Positions 17,687-29,311 of a DNA stretch of 64,000 nucleotides are shown piece by piece (position 1 is the stretch's first letter; each line of letters starts with the position of its first letter). This DNA comes from Streptococcus cristatus ATCC 51100 (lineage in GTDB: Bacteria > Bacillota > Bacilli > Lactobacillales > Streptococcaceae). The notes beneath the pieces were generated by a model. The model was not told where the DNA came from. It did not search any database and worked only from the letters and a program-made list of their open reading frames with translations. Where the stretch lies: NCBI RefSeq assembly GCF_011612585.1, contig NZ_CP050133.1:1426001-1490000 (forward strand), given 5' to 3'. The position numbers and the translations under genes are program-made.

Positions 17687-19333
17687 CTAATCCTCTAAGT
17701 CCTGCAAGACTTTTTCTAGCCGAGAAATAGCTCCAACAGGCAGGGCTGTCTTGGGATATTTCTGATTAAAGGCCAATAGAAAGTTTAAACGGACCTGCAT
17801 TCTTTCACGAATGAGCTGTCTGTACTTGTCATCAAAGTTTGGAACAGCATAGCCCTTATAATCCAAGTATTCAAAACCTTCCAAAGGACCAAAGGGCTTA
17901 AATTGAGCCCTTCCCTCTACAATCTGCTCAATAATATCTAAAGATACTTCCTTTGATATCCCCTTGCCCATATAAAAACCAGTATTGATAATGTAGCAAG
18001 CAACTCCTGACTCAAATAAACGACGGAATTTCCGATAATCTTCCACCAGTGGATAAACGCGGAAAGGATTGGCATAAGGCTCAATAACCAAGTCTTCGTG
18101 CAAGCCAGTGACATTCTCAGCATTTGAGCGCTTGGTCATCAGGGTGCAGCCCATTGTGGAAGCCATCAGCGGATCATTGATCTTAACCAGTGGCGGCAGA
18201 GAATCATCTTTCATGATCCAGAAGATAGCATTGATGGGCTCATCAATTCTGTCTACTCGATTTGGGGTCGCAAAACGCGATTTGACAGTCCGTCCATTCC
18301 CGTTACGGATGTCCTCAGTCACTAGCTTTTTCCGCCCGTTTTCATCCAGCGTCACTCCACAATTCTGCACGGTGACAAAGAAATCCTGCTCACTATGGCC
18401 TGTAGGATAGTCATTAGTCTTGTCAAAATAAGACGGTTCGAGGGCAATAGAGGAGCCATCCTTGACTGAGATAATGAAGGCATCGTCATGGAGAACCTTG
18501 ATATCATATTTATGGCCATGTTTGGCATGCGTCAATGTGGATTTTCCTGAACCGGATAGACCAAAGAAAGATGCAACATAGTCTTCTTTTTCCGTCTTCT
18601 GCTTGAAGATTTTCAGACCTCCGTGGCAGGCAACATAGCCATTTCTGGCAGCCGTCCCCCAGGCTAAAGTCAAGGTCGCCTTTTTCAGTTCTCCGAAATA
18701 ATTTAAGCCCAGAATAACGGCACAATTATGATTGGTATCAAAGTAAACCAAACCTTCAGGATAGTCTGGATGCGTCCACTTGGGATCAAAAAAGACAAAG
18801 ATATCATTTTCCTCGTACTTTTTAGAAGCTCGTAGGCGGTTCTTAAATTCCTCGTCCAAAATCTGGAAATTCAAGAGCCAAGAATAAAGATTATTGATTT
18901 CTTCCTGAGGAACCATCAGATGGGCGCAAACCATGAAGTCCTCATCCAGCCCCACGACTGCATCTGCCTTATAAAAGGTCCTCTGATGTGCCTGATAAAC
19001 AGCACTACGAACCAGAAACAGCAAGTGCTCATCTTCCTGACGATCTCTGCCATAAATTCGTCTAGCCTTAGCAGTTCGACCGACAACAGCCCCCGAGTTA
19101 GTTAATAAAACGCGGGCATAAGAAGGAAGTCCCAGCTCCTTAGTATGAATCACCGGCATGTCCAGCACAACCGTTCCAGCAGCTACTGAGGCCAGCTGAT
19201 AGGCCTCTTCTACGGTCTTGATTGCCTGAACCTGATTCTCATAAAAGGCTGTCTCTACAATGGTCTTCAAGGGCGAAAAATACAAAGAATCTTTTCTTAT
19301 TTCTTGCGGAGAAAATTTACGACGTGTTACCAT
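17687..19333 (-). CDS. pckA: Phosphoenolpyruvate carboxykinase (ATP)
   Basis: Converts oxaloacetate and ATP to phosphoenolpyruvate and CO2, the entry step of gluconeogenesis, or runs in the reverse, carboxylating direction. The 548-residue protein has the P-loop GLSGSGKST (258-266) and, downstream, the conserved motif HDDAFI. A strong ribosome site AAGGAGG precedes the ATG. Streptococci have an incomplete TCA cycle and most do not carry this gene; its presence fits the S. sanguinis lineage, which is credited with gluconeogenic capacity. It appears monocistronic. Confidence 0.93.
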   Translation of the reverse strand: MVTRRKFSPQEIRKDSLYFSPLKTIVETAFYENQVQAIKTVEEAYQLASVAAGTVVLDMPVIHTKELGLPSYARVLLTNSGAVVGRTAKARRIYGRDRQEDEHLLFLVRSAVYQAHQRTFYKADAVVGLDEDFMVCAHLMVPQEEINNLYSWLLNFQILDEEFKNRLRASKKYEENDIFVFFDPKWTHPDYPEGLVYFDTNHNCAVILGLNYFGELKKATLTLAWGTAARNGYVACHGGLKIFKQKTEKEDYVASFFGLSGSGKSTLTHAKHGHKYDIKVLHDDAFIISVKDGSSIALEPSYFDKTNDYPTGHSEQDFFVTVQNCGVTLDENGRKKLVTEDIRNGNGRTVKSRFATPNRVDRIDEPINAIFWIMKDDSLPPLVKINDPLMASTMGCTLMTKRSNAENVTGLHEDLVIEPYANPFRVYPLVEDYRKFRRLFESGVACYIINTGFYMGKGISKEVSLDIIEQIVEGRAQFKPFGPLEGFEYLDYKGYAVPNFDDKYRQLIRERMQVRLNFLLAFNQKYPKTALPVGAISRLEKVLQDLED

Positions 19334-19410
19334 AACGATACCTCCTTTATGCTATTACTATTATTTTAGCATAAATATCCAATGATAGACCATAAAAAAT
19401 GCAGTAAAAA

Positions 19411-19432
19411 AGAGAAAGGCGAGCTTTCTCCT
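19411..19432 (-). terminator. Intrinsic terminator of the AI-2E family gene
   Basis: GAGAAAG (19412-19418) pairs with CTTTCTC (19424-19430). On the minus strand the stem is followed by CTTTTTT. It lies directly at the gene's stop codon. Confidence 0.75.
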
Positions 19433-20555
19433 ATTTTTTTATAATACCAAATTCTTCATTCTTCTTTTGCTGCTGAGCTTCTTTGTGATTATCATAAAGA
19501 TTGGCGAGGAATTTCACAATTTCCTTGAGGATAGAGTAGGTCGGAATCGCTACAATCATGCCCATAATACCATAAATATTACTAGATAGAAGCAAGAGAA
19601 CCATAATCGTAATGGGATGCACCTTCATAACGCTCCCAACAATACGAGGATAGAGGATATTCCCATCAATCTGCTGGATGATCAACATATAGATCAAGGC
19701 TGCCAGCATTTTATGAGGGTCGGTAAAAAAGTAGGTGATCAACATGGGAATCAAGCCGATACTAGGGCCCACATAAGGGATCAAGTTAGCCAAAGCTGAG
19801 AAAATAGCAAAGACTAAGGCATACTTGAGTCCAATGACACTGTAACCAATATAAGCTAAGGTCCCAATCAGCAAGGCATCAATTGAAATACCGCTGATAT
19901 AACGGGCAACCGTCGCATTGAGATTGGTCAAGAGACCGGATATATTGAGCTTATCGCGCTTGAGAACGGTCCGCTCCAGCATAGGCAAAAGCTTGTGCCC
20001 ATCCATCAGGAAGTAGACCAAAAAAATCGGCGTCATGATGAGAATCATGAGGGTATTGATGACAGCAGACACTACGCTACCCAGACTATTGGTAACACTA
20101 TTTAAAATATTTTGCAGAATATCTACATAGGACAGATTGAGCTGCTGGATAGTAGACTGAATATTCAAACTCTTAAATAAAGGATTTTTGGATAATTGAT
20201 TAACAAAACTCTGAATTTCCCAATAGAGATTTTGTGTCGAGTTGATTAAGCTGGACAGCTGGTTAATCAAAATTGGCAAGAGGTAGATTACTCCGACTGT
20301 CACTAGGCCAAAGAGTAGGAAAAGCGTGATTAAAATCCCAAAAATTCGATTGATTTTCAACTTTTTTTCGAGCAGTGTCACCAAAGGATTTGTGATATAG
20401 TAGAGAAATCCTCCCATAACAAAAGGAATTAAAATCGTATTGATAACGCTCACCACTGGCGTAATCATATCTCCCATCTGGCGCCAGATGAAAAAGATGA
20501 TCGTCAGCAGCAAGACTTCACTGGTCCAAAACATTAACTTACTTTTATGAAACAT
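19431..20555 (-). CDS. AI-2E family (PerM/YdiK-type) membrane protein
   Basis: A 374-residue polytopic membrane protein of the AI-2E transporter family (Pfam name). It shows about eight hydrophobic segments, including the pair near the N terminus and the conserved GPSIGLIPM and PRIVG motifs toward the C terminus. Family roles include Na+/H+ exchange and, for one member, autoinducer export; none can be assigned here. The frame is open upstream, but the ATG at 20555 is chosen because GGAGGAGAG precedes it by 5 bases. Confidence 0.87.
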   Translation of the reverse strand: MFHKSKLMFWTSEVLLLTIIFFIWRQMGDMITPVVSVINTILIPFVMGGFLYYITNPLVTLLEKKLKINRIFGILITLFLLFGLVTVGVIYLLPILINQLSSLINSTQNLYWEIQSFVNQLSKNPLFKSLNIQSTIQQLNLSYVDILQNILNSVTNSLGSVVSAVINTLMILIMTPIFLVYFLMDGHKLLPMLERTVLKRDKLNISGLLTNLNATVARYISGISIDALLIGTLAYIGYSVIGLKYALVFAIFSALANLIPYVGPSIGLIPMLITYFFTDPHKMLAALIYMLIIQQIDGNILYPRIVGSVMKVHPITIMVLLLLSSNIYGIMGMIVAIPTYSILKEIVKFLANLYDNHKEAQQQKKNEEFGIIKK

Positions 20556-20704
20556 CTTTACTCTCCTCCAAGTTATTTTACCATAATTTATCATAAAATA
20601 AAGGTGATTTCATAAAATCAAGTAGAAAAACGAAAACATTATTAAGTTCAAAGAATTTGGCTAGTCAGAAAAGATCACACAATTCAAAATCTAAATCAGA
20701 CAAA

Positions 20705-20752
20705 TAAAAAAACACCTGAAAGCAAGAGCTGAAAAGCGGAGTCTTTCAAGTG
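20705..20752 (-). terminator. Intrinsic terminator after the DUF1827 gene
   Basis: CACTTGAAAG pairs with CTTTCAGGTG on the minus strand (20743-20752 with 20713-20722), followed by TTTTTTTA. Confidence 0.75.
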
Positions 20753-20828
20753 ATTTTGCTATTACTTCCATCAGGAAGCAAAGAATACAATTGAGAATGT
20801 AAAACTGTTTAAACCCGTAAACAAGTCA

Positions 20829-21131
20829 TTATCCTTTAATCGGGATTGAAATCTCAATCAAACTATTGGCATAGATTGTCCGAATGGCAGAGGCGTCAAT
20901 ATTCTTTTGGTCAATTTTTCGTTTCAAAAAGAATTCTCTAATTTTTTCAATTTCTTGCTCTCTGATTGCGCGATGCTTATTTGAAATGAGAATTTCGTAA
21001 TGGCTAGGAGCCTCTGTGAAAATAACATCACTATTGCCCGCAGAATAAACTTCTACCAGCGTTGCATCTGTACTTTCCAACTGATTTTTTACTAATTCTG
21101 CGTGGGTATTCGTCGTATTTATAAGCTTCAT
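20829..21131 (-). CDS. DUF1827 family protein
   Basis: A 100-residue, charged, probably cytoplasmic protein beginning MKLINTTNTHAELVKNQLES, which I match to the DUF1827 family of lactic streptococci and relatives. Function is unknown. It has its own terminator downstream and no operon partner. No signal peptide or membrane segment is visible. Confidence 0.8.
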   Translation of the reverse strand: MKLINTTNTHAELVKNQLESTDATLVEVYSAGNSDVIFTEAPSHYEILISNKHRAIREQEIEKIREFFLKRKIDQKNIDASAIRTIYANSLIEISIPIKG

Positions 21132-21230
21132 TCATTTGCCTCCTACCTTAAATCGTCGCTATTATTATAACACGTTTTTCAGGAATTGTGAACGATTACC
21201 TGTAATTTATATCATTTTACATATAGCAGG

Positions 21231-21683
21231 TTAGTTATTCTGATATTTGCGCTTCCACTGCTCAATCCCCCATTTATGGCTGCCACGTTTCAATTTTTCT
21301 ATTGCAAGATCTACAGGAAACCATGCTAGATTATTAAAATCTTCCAGTGGATTTTCTACTTCTTGATAAGAAAGGGCTTCGTAAATATAGGCGGGATTAT
21401 AAAAATGCGTGTCCCGGTGGCGAGAATAAAAATACTCGTCCGCTTGACCAAAGTAATCTCCTACTTGAATGCTAAAACCAAGCTCTTCCAGCAATTCCCG
21501 CTCGAGAGTAGCCAGCTGGGCCTCTCCTTCTTCCATTTGTCCTCCAGGAAGAAACCAAGCGCCATTAGGAGCTTGTACTAAAATAATATTTTCTTTCTTT
21601 TCATCCGGAATCACTGCGTAAACTCCATATCGTGTCACATACTCGACATTTTCCTCATGAACTCCAAAAACTGGATGGGTCAT
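21231..21683 (-). CDS. Nudix hydrolase
   Basis: A 150-residue protein with a complete Nudix box, GX5EX7REUXEEXGU, read as GQMEEGEAQLATLERELLEE followed by LGF at about residues 69-91. Such enzymes hydrolyse nucleoside diphosphate derivatives with Mg2+, often as housecleaning. The substrate cannot be predicted. Monocistronic. Confidence 0.88.
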   Translation of the reverse strand: MTHPVFGVHEENVEYVTRYGVYAVIPDEKKENIILVQAPNGAWFLPGGQMEEGEAQLATLERELLEELGFSIQVGDYFGQADEYFYSRHRDTHFYNPAYIYEALSYQEVENPLEDFNNLAWFPVDLAIEKLKRGSHKWGIEQWKRKYQNN

Positions 21684-21803
21684 TATCTTTCCTCATTCCT
21701 TCTAATCTTTACTACTATCATAAATAACTTATACTAGCCTGTCAAGAGTTTGAACTTATTTTTTCAGCTTTCAAAAGGAAGCTTAGCCCCTTAGTTCTCA
21801 AGT

Positions 21804-21834
21804 AAAAAAGCCCGCCTCAGTTGAGGCGGGACTT
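21804..21834 (-). terminator. Intrinsic terminator of ileS
   Basis: CCCGCCTC and GAGGCGGG form a perfect 8-bp GC-rich stem with a 4-base loop. On the minus strand it is followed by CTTTTTTA. Confidence 0.85.
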
Positions 21835-21876
21835 CTTCTACTAGCTATCAGTCAAACTTAGTCATATTAGACTGGA

Positions 21877-24669
21877 TTATTTTTCTTCAAAGCCTTCTGC
21901 AACTGCATCCGCAAAGTTTTCTTCTACGATGCTTGCACAGTGGTCACAGATAACTGCATGATAGCTACGGTCTGCAGTAGTTGGATCGATACGACGGCAA
22001 CGGTCACACACTTCACCTGCAGCACGTTCAACTGTAAAGGCAACATCCTCAAAGCTAACGGCAGCTTCTGGAGCTGGTCCATCTGCAATAGTCAAGTCTG
22101 ACACGATCAAAAGTTGAGCTACATTGCTGTTTACTGCTTCGAGTAGAGTTTTCACGATTTCATTAGGATAAACAGTCAAGTGAGCTTCAAGTGATTTACC
22201 GATCACTTTGGCATTACGAGCTTCTTCCAGAGCTTTTTGAGCTTGTCCACGGAAGTCCATGAAAGCTGCCCAGGTATCCAAGATTTCTTCTTGATTAGCA
22301 AATGTTTGAGCTTCTGGTAATTCTGACAATTGAACGAATTCTTCAGCTTCAAACTCAAGATATGACCAGATTTCTTCCGCTGTGTGAGGAAGGATTGGTG
22401 TCAAGAGTTTGGTGATTTTGACAAGAATGTCATAGAAGACAGTCTGCATTTGGCGACGTTCAAGTGATTTGGCACCTTCGATGTAGACAACGTCTTTAGC
22501 GAAGTCAAGATAGAAGGCTGACAAGTCAACGTTGATAAAGTTCACCAAGGCCTTGTAGATTGTCAAAAATTCAAAATCAGCATAAGCATCACGAATCGTC
22601 TTGACAAGCTGGTTAAAGCGGATAGTCATGTACTTATCAACAGAACGAAGCTCATCGTAAGCGACTGCGTCCTGCGCTGGGTTAAAGTCAGATGTATTAG
22701 CAATCAAGAAACGAAGGGTGTTGCGAATCTTACGGTAAGTTTCAGAGACTTGGCTCAAGATATCCATAGAGATACGCACGTCGTTGCTTGAGTCAACACT
22801 TGTTACCCAGAGACGCAAGATTTCCGCACCAAATTGTTTCTCAACATCGCTTGGAGCAATGGTATTTCCAAGAGATTTAGACATCTTCTCACCTTTACCG
22901 TCAAGGGCAAATCCTTGTGATAAGATTTGTTTGTAAGGAGCCACGCCATGGTTGGCAACTGATGTGATGAGTGATGAGTTGAACCAACCACGGTATTGGT
23001 CAGAACCTTCTAGGTAAAGGTCTGCTGGGTATTTGAGTTCTGGGCGGTTTACTACAACTCCATTCCATGATGAGCCTGAGTCGAACCAAACATCCATAAT
23101 GTCCGTTTCTTTCTTGAACTCGCCATTTGGTGAACCTGGATGGGTAAATCCTTCTGGCAAAAGGTCTTTAGCATCACGTTCCCACCAGACAATAGAGCCG
23201 TGCTCTTCAAAGAGTTGAGCCACATGTTCGATGGTCTCAGCTGTCATGATTGGTGTGCCGTCTTCTGCGTAGAAGATAGGAAGGGGAACTCCCCAAGCAC
23301 GTTGGCGAGAGATGACCCAGTCGCCACGGTCACGAATCATGTTGTAAAGACGAACTTTCCCCCATTCTGAGTGAAATTTCACTTTTTCAATTTCATCCAA
23401 GATTTCTTGGCGGAATTTAGATACAGAAGCAAACCACTGTGGCACTGCACGCCAGATGATTGGTTTTTTCGTACGCCAGTCAAATGGATATGAGTGAGAG
23501 ATTTCTTCTTGCGCAAGGAGTAGATTGCCAAGTTTTTCGATAACAGTTGGTACCACCTTGTCGTAGAACTGACCTGCAAAGTCAGGACCAGCATTTTCCA
23601 TCATGATCCCGCGTTCGTTTACAGTTACAGCAACTTCTAGTCCATTAGCAACACCGACATTGTAGTCATCCTCACCAAAACCAGGGGCTGTATGGACAAT
23701 ACCTGTACCAGAGTCAGTCGTAACGTGGTCACCAAGGATCACCAACTCATCTACAGCTGTATCCCATGGGTGGACTGTCACAATGTGGTTCAATTCTTGA
23801 CCACGGTAGGTCGCCAAGACTTGCACATCAGCCCAACCAAATTTCTCAGACAAACTATTCAACAACTCTGCAGCAACCACAAACTTACGAGCTTCACCAG
23901 CAGGTTGGACCAAAACGTAATCAATATCTGCTCCAACTGTCAATCCACGAGAAGCTGTGATGGTAAATGGCGTGGTTGTCCATACAACGATATAGGTATC
24001 CGTATCTAGCACACCTTTTCCGTCTTTGACGCGGTTAGCATAGTAAAGGGAAGTTGAAAGCAAATCATGGTACTCAATTTCCGCTTCAGCAAGGGCTGAC
24101 TCAGAAGACCATGACCAGTAAACTGGCTTGGCACCACGATAGATATAGCCTTTCTTAGCCATTTCACCGAAGACACGGATTTGAGCCGCTTCATAGTCTG
24201 GAGTCAAGGTCACATAAGGGTTTTCCCAGTCACCAGAAACACCCAAACGTTTAAAGTCTTCTCGCTGTTTGTCAACTTGAGAGAGAGCATACTCACGGCA
24301 AAGTTTCAAGTACTCAACCAAGTCCATTTCTTTGCGTTTGACACCTTGTTTTGCCAAGACTTGCTCGATTGGGAGACCATGAGTATCCCAACCTGGGATG
24401 TAAGGCGCATAAAATCCTGACATCGATTTTGAACGAACAATAATATCTTTAGAAATCTTGTTCATAGCGTGTCCAACGTGGATATTTCCGTTTGCATATG
24501 GAGGTCCATCATGCAAAGTGAAATGCGGTTTTCCTTGGTTCAATTCTTGACGACGTTGGTAAAGTTTTGCTTCTTCCCATTCTTTTTGCCAAACTGGTTC
24601 TTTGGTTGGAAGGCCAGCACGCATTGGAAATGCAGTTTTCCCAAGATTCAGGGTTTCTTTGAGTTTCAT
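21877..24669 (-). CDS. ileS: Isoleucyl-tRNA synthetase
   Basis: Class I aminoacyl-tRNA synthetase charging tRNA-Ile. The 930-residue protein has the HIGH motif as HVGH (64-67), the KMSKS motif (KMSKSLGN), a large editing domain between them, and a C-terminal zinc-binding CxxC pair (CDRCRR and CDHCAS). This is the zinc-containing bacterial type. It lies downstream of an isoleucine T-box leader and follows divIVA, the usual streptococcal order. Confidence 0.97.
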   Translation of the reverse strand: MKLKETLNLGKTAFPMRAGLPTKEPVWQKEWEEAKLYQRRQELNQGKPHFTLHDGPPYANGNIHVGHAMNKISKDIIVRSKSMSGFYAPYIPGWDTHGLPIEQVLAKQGVKRKEMDLVEYLKLCREYALSQVDKQREDFKRLGVSGDWENPYVTLTPDYEAAQIRVFGEMAKKGYIYRGAKPVYWSWSSESALAEAEIEYHDLLSTSLYYANRVKDGKGVLDTDTYIVVWTTTPFTITASRGLTVGADIDYVLVQPAGEARKFVVAAELLNSLSEKFGWADVQVLATYRGQELNHIVTVHPWDTAVDELVILGDHVTTDSGTGIVHTAPGFGEDDYNVGVANGLEVAVTVNERGIMMENAGPDFAGQFYDKVVPTVIEKLGNLLLAQEEISHSYPFDWRTKKPIIWRAVPQWFASVSKFRQEILDEIEKVKFHSEWGKVRLYNMIRDRGDWVISRQRAWGVPLPIFYAEDGTPIMTAETIEHVAQLFEEHGSIVWWERDAKDLLPEGFTHPGSPNGEFKKETDIMDVWFDSGSSWNGVVVNRPELKYPADLYLEGSDQYRGWFNSSLITSVANHGVAPYKQILSQGFALDGKGEKMSKSLGNTIAPSDVEKQFGAEILRLWVTSVDSSNDVRISMDILSQVSETYRKIRNTLRFLIANTSDFNPAQDAVAYDELRSVDKYMTIRFNQLVKTIRDAYADFEFLTIYKALVNFINVDLSAFYLDFAKDVVYIEGAKSLERRQMQTVFYDILVKITKLLTPILPHTAEEIWSYLEFEAEEFVQLSELPEAQTFANQEEILDTWAAFMDFRGQAQKALEEARNAKVIGKSLEAHLTVYPNEIVKTLLEAVNSNVAQLLIVSDLTIADGPAPEAAVSFEDVAFTVERAAGEVCDRCRRIDPTTADRSYHAVICDHCASIVEENFADAVAEGFEEK

Positions 24670-24699
24670 TTAGTCTCCTTATTCCATCATAATTTTCAA

Positions 24700-24895
24700 A
24701 ATAAAAAACCACAAACTTCTCCGAAAGGACGAAAATTCGTGGTACCACCTTTGTTTAGACAGGAAAAAACCTGTCCCTCTTAGCCTGTAACGTAGGCCGA
24801 CGTCGTTTCTTACTCGCTTCAGAAACGATGAAGCAGAATGATAAGTCAAACAAAAGGGATTACAGGTCTTTCACCACCACCTGCTCGCTGAAAAT
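24700..24895 (-). promoter_or_regulatory. T-box riboswitch leader of ileS
   Basis: The minus-strand leader holds the T-box core AAGGTGGTACCACG (24738-24751). The core overlaps the 5' arm of a terminator (ACCACGAATTTTCGTCC with GGAGAAGTTTGTGGT) followed by six T's (24703-24708). Upstream is a long stem I region with an ATC in its terminal part that could be the isoleucine specifier. Uncharged tRNA-Ile would be expected to prevent termination. Confidence 0.88.
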
Positions 24896-24924
24896 ATTTT
24901 ATTTGCCTTGTGTTTCTGCACTTA

Positions 24925-25710
24925 TTATAAAAGATCTACTGGAACTTTAGAATCTTCATCCGATTCTGAACGTTTTACTGATTCTAAAATTTCTTTCTGT
25001 TGTGCTTGAATCAACTCTTCATCTATGGTCTGAAGGGTCTGTGTTTCTGCCAATTCTCGATTTGCTTGCTCAATTCGTTCTTGCAATTCAGCTAATTCTT
25101 CAGGTGAGAATTGGCGCGTAACATCCACTTCTTCCTCTAGCTCGACTTTTTCTCCAAGCGCTTCTTCAACTACCATTTTAAAGGCTTCATCACTGGTTTG
25201 GAGATAGGTAGCAGTCGGGCGAAGGATATCTTCCCAATCTGGAGAGTCAACAATACTTAGTTGACTTTCAATCGTCGATTTGAGGCGCTGATGGAAGACA
25301 CGCGTTTTATTTTTTAATTCTTCTGTCTCAACAGCTACTCTTTTAGCATTATCTGTAGCCTGACGAAGAATGTCATTTGCCTTATACTTAGCTCTATCTA
25401 ATAAACGTTGCGCATCTTGCTCTGCTTGCTGCACAATATTTCCTGAACGCTCTTGTGCTGCCTGTTTGACCCGCTCTGCTGTATCTTGTGCAATCAAAAC
25501 AGATTGGCTGAGCGAGTCTTTCATTTCATCAAAATAAATTAGGCGCTCTTCAAGATTGCGGATTTTTGCTTCTTTCTCATGATTCTCGCGGATTAGTTCC
25601 TCATAATCATTGACAATGATATCAAGAAATTCTTCAACTTCATCAATATCATACCCTCTAAATTTGGTCGAAAAAGCTTTATCTCTAATATCTAATGATG
25701 TTAGTGCCAT
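24925..25710 (-). CDS. divIVA: Cell division protein DivIVA
   Basis: A 261-residue coiled-coil protein. The N-terminal DivIVA membrane-curvature domain (FSTKFRGYDIDEVEEFLD) is followed by long heptad-rich segments to about residue 160 and an acidic, glutamine-rich tail. In streptococci it localises to septum and poles and organises division and wall growth, and it is a substrate of the StkP kinase. Last gene of the ftsA-to-divIVA run; ylmH ends 9 bases upstream of its start. Confidence 0.95.
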   Translation of the reverse strand: MALTSLDIRDKAFSTKFRGYDIDEVEEFLDIIVNDYEELIRENHEKEAKIRNLEERLIYFDEMKDSLSQSVLIAQDTAERVKQAAQERSGNIVQQAEQDAQRLLDRAKYKANDILRQATDNAKRVAVETEELKNKTRVFHQRLKSTIESQLSIVDSPDWEDILRPTATYLQTSDEAFKMVVEEALGEKVELEEEVDVTRQFSPEELAELQERIEQANRELAETQTLQTIDEELIQAQQKEILESVKRSESDEDSKVPVDLL

Positions 25711-25719
25711 ATTTCCTCC

Positions 25720-26505
25720 TTATTTGCTAGGTAATAATTCAACTGTTAGTTTATGCTTCCCATTTTTGGAAAAACCATTTTCTGTTAAAATCTTAAATCT
25801 TCCATATTTCCTAACGCTAATCAAATCTCCCAGAGAGAGCTGGTGACTAGGATTATCAATGGTTCTGTAGTTCTGCTTTACCTGCTTCCCCATGATTAGT
25901 TCCACAGCTTGACTGCGTGATAACTTAAACACTATCGCTACCAGCTTATCCAATCTGAGACTAGAGACCAGAACATCTGTTGTTTTAGTCGCCGGTGACT
26001 CTTGTAGCTGCTCTCTGAAATCAACTCTTCTTAGCCGAACTGGAACTTTAGCTATTTTAGAAACATTCGTAATGAAATATTCTTCTAATCTTCTATCCAC
26101 AAATACCTGTGCACGGTCATCCACGACGATAATATCGCCAAACGTCCGCCTCTCAATCCCTAGCTGATGCAAAAGGGTTCCCATAATTTGTGAATGAGTC
26201 ACCTTATAGAACTTACTTGCATAGGTAATCTCTAGCAAGACCACATCGAAATCTTCGAGTTCTAATTGGTAATAGCTAGGTGCAATCAACACTTTAGCAA
26301 ACTCGCTTGGAAAATAATCTGAACTAGCAAATACTTGCACATCATATTGCTTACTCAAATTTTTGAGAATATTGACCTGATGAGGATTCAAAAAAGCAGT
26401 CGTCTCATAGCTATATTGATTTTCTACTCTTTGAAGCAATTCCATGCTTTTATCCAGAAAATCTTGATCATCCTGAGAATAATGCTGATAGATATTGTTT
26501 ACCAT
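25720..26505 (-). CDS. ylmH: S4-domain RNA-binding protein YlmH
   Basis: A 261-residue protein with a C-terminal S4 RNA-binding domain at about residues 180-240 (SLRLDKLVAIVFKLSRSQAV) and an N-terminal YlmH-type domain. In Firmicutes it lies in the division cluster; B. subtilis YlmH is reported to act in ribosome-associated quality control. It overlaps ylmG by 7 bases and precedes divIVA by 9. Confidence 0.92.
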   Translation of the reverse strand: MVNNIYQHYSQDDQDFLDKSMELLQRVENQYSYETTAFLNPHQVNILKNLSKQYDVQVFASSDYFPSEFAKVLIAPSYYQLELEDFDVVLLEITYASKFYKVTHSQIMGTLLHQLGIERRTFGDIIVVDDRAQVFVDRRLEEYFITNVSKIAKVPVRLRRVDFREQLQESPATKTTDVLVSSLRLDKLVAIVFKLSRSQAVELIMGKQVKQNYRTIDNPSHQLSLGDLISVRKYGRFKILTENGFSKNGKHKLTVELLPSK

Positions 26506-26774
26506 AGCAATAACAAGGAAGCGAGGAAGTGTAGAAATAAGGTATCAAGCACTCTCAAGGCAAAAAGTGCCGCCAGAACAGTAAAGTCTAATCTACCAAA
26601 CTGCAAGGGTAACCTGCGGAACAAACGCAAAAATGGTTCAACCAGAGAACCGACAAGCCTTCCTAGGGCTGTTTGGTAAGCTCCAGGGAACCAAGACAAG
26701 AGTGCATAGACGAAGACGAGAAGGGAGTAAAGATCAATTAGATTAGAAACTAATTTTAAAATAAAGTAAATCAT
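26499..26774 (-). CDS. ylmG: YggT family membrane protein YlmG
   Basis: A 91-residue integral membrane protein with two hydrophobic regions (about residues 5-28 and 63-88) around the conserved VEPFLRLFRRL segment of the YggT family. It is found next to sepF in most Gram-positive division clusters; its function is not settled. Three bases separate it from sepF. Confidence 0.92.
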   Translation of the reverse strand: MIYFILKLVSNLIDLYSLLVFVYALLSWFPGAYQTALGRLVGSLVEPFLRLFRRLPLQFGRLDFTVLAALFALRVLDTLFLHFLASLLLLW

Positions 26775-26777
26775 TAA

Positions 26778-27344
26778 TTATCTGCTGCGTTTCATATCAA
26801 AATCGTATTCACTCAGATCCACATCGTTTGGAAGGCGAATATCTTCTACATTGACAACAACATTGATTGGAGTGAGTAAGTACATGGTACTAGCAACTTT
26901 TCTCAAGTTCCCAGCCAAAACATAGCGCGCCCCATCAAGATAATCCAAGCAACGTCTTGCTTGTACCTCTGTCATATATTGAAAATCAATTAAGATACTC
27001 TCATTCGCCACAAGTAAATCAACAACCTCTGTTGCTTCCTCATATTTTTTCGGATAGCGAACATCAATCGTAACCTTCTCACTAGATTTCACTCGATGCT
27101 GAGCCAGTTCTTGTTGGCGAGCATGCAATCTAGTAATATTTTCCGTTGCAGGCTTTTGTTGGACTTGTGAAGAAGCTGAACGAGTACGTGCGTTTTCCTT
27201 TGCCGATGCAGCCGGAACTGGCTCGATCTCTGCAGGCTTCAAAACAGAATCAGATTCATCTGAAGGCTGTACTGGTAAGTCAGACTTCTCCCCATCTTCT
27301 GTAAAGTATTCTATAAATTTATCAAATTTATCTTTAAATGACAT
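26778..27344 (-). CDS. sepF: Cell division protein SepF
   Basis: A 188-residue FtsZ-associated protein that tethers the Z-ring to the membrane. It has an N-terminal amphipathic start ([14 protein letters not shown]), a low-complexity linker rich in Ala, Ser, Glu and Gln (about 20-100), and the C-terminal SepF domain with [17 protein letters not shown] and the YVLAGNL region. Gene order ftsZ-ylmE-sepF-ylmG is the conserved one. Confidence 0.95.
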   Translation of the reverse strand: MSFKDKFDKFIEYFTEDGEKSDLPVQPSDESDSVLKPAEIEPVPAASAKENARTRSASSQVQQKPATENITRLHARQQELAQHRVKSSEKVTIDVRYPKKYEEATEVVDLLVANESILIDFQYMTEVQARRCLDYLDGARYVLAGNLRKVASTMYLLTPINVVVNVEDIRLPNDVDLSEYDFDMKRSR

Positions 27345-27353
27345 AGTTCTTTC

Positions 27354-28025
27354 CTATTTAAAAAATGCTGTTCCGATTCTGACATAGGTTGAGCCGTTGG
27401 CAATCGCTTCTGGATAATCACGGCTCATTCCCATACTCAAATCAGAAAAGGGCATGTTTTTTAACTGTTTGCTTTGTAAGTTTTGTTGAAGCTGATGTGC
27501 CTCTGAAAAAATCTGATTCAGCTCTTGATGATCAGCTTCGAGTGGAGCCATGGTCATCAGGCCAACAATGCAAATATTTTCTAAGGCTACAAGCTCTGGT
27601 AAAACACTATCTAGTTCTTCAACTAAAAAACCGTGCTTGCTTTCTTCTTTTGAAATATTCACTTGCAAGAAACAATTAATCACATGATCTGCTCGCTTGT
27701 TGATTTCTTGAGCCAATTTGACAGAGTCTAAAGCATGGAAATAATCAACATAGTTGATCACATCTTTCACTTTTCTTCTCTGCAAACTACCAATCAAATG
27801 CCAGGTAAGGTTTTCTTCCTTTAAAGCATGATATTTTTCAAGAAACTTATTTACTCGATTTTCTCCAATATGTTTGATTCCTGTATCCACGAGTTTTTTC
27901 GCTGTTTCACAGTCAACATATTTGGTAACCGCAATAATGTTTACGGAGTCCTTTAATCGATTTTCTTTTTCAACTATTTGAGCAACATTTTGAAAAATTA
28001 AATCTTTATTTGCTTGAAAATCCAT
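27354..28025 (-). CDS. ylmE: Pyridoxal-phosphate homeostasis protein YlmE/YggS
   Basis: A 223-residue single-domain PLP-binding TIM-barrel protein of the YggS/PROSC family, which buffers cellular PLP. The cofactor lysine lies in IIAVTKYVD near residue 36, and the family motif HLIGSLQRRKV is present. It starts 4 bases after ftsZ ends and precedes sepF. Confidence 0.93.
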   Translation of the reverse strand: MDFQANKDLIFQNVAQIVEKENRLKDSVNIIAVTKYVDCETAKKLVDTGIKHIGENRVNKFLEKYHALKEENLTWHLIGSLQRRKVKDVINYVDYFHALDSVKLAQEINKRADHVINCFLQVNISKEESKHGFLVEELDSVLPELVALENICIVGLMTMAPLEADHQELNQIFSEAHQLQQNLQSKQLKNMPFSDLSMGMSRDYPEAIANGSTYVRIGTAFFK

Positions 28026-28029
28026 TTAA

Positions 28030-29298
<1,269 letters not shown>

Positions 29299-29311
29299 CT
29301 ATTTATTCTCC

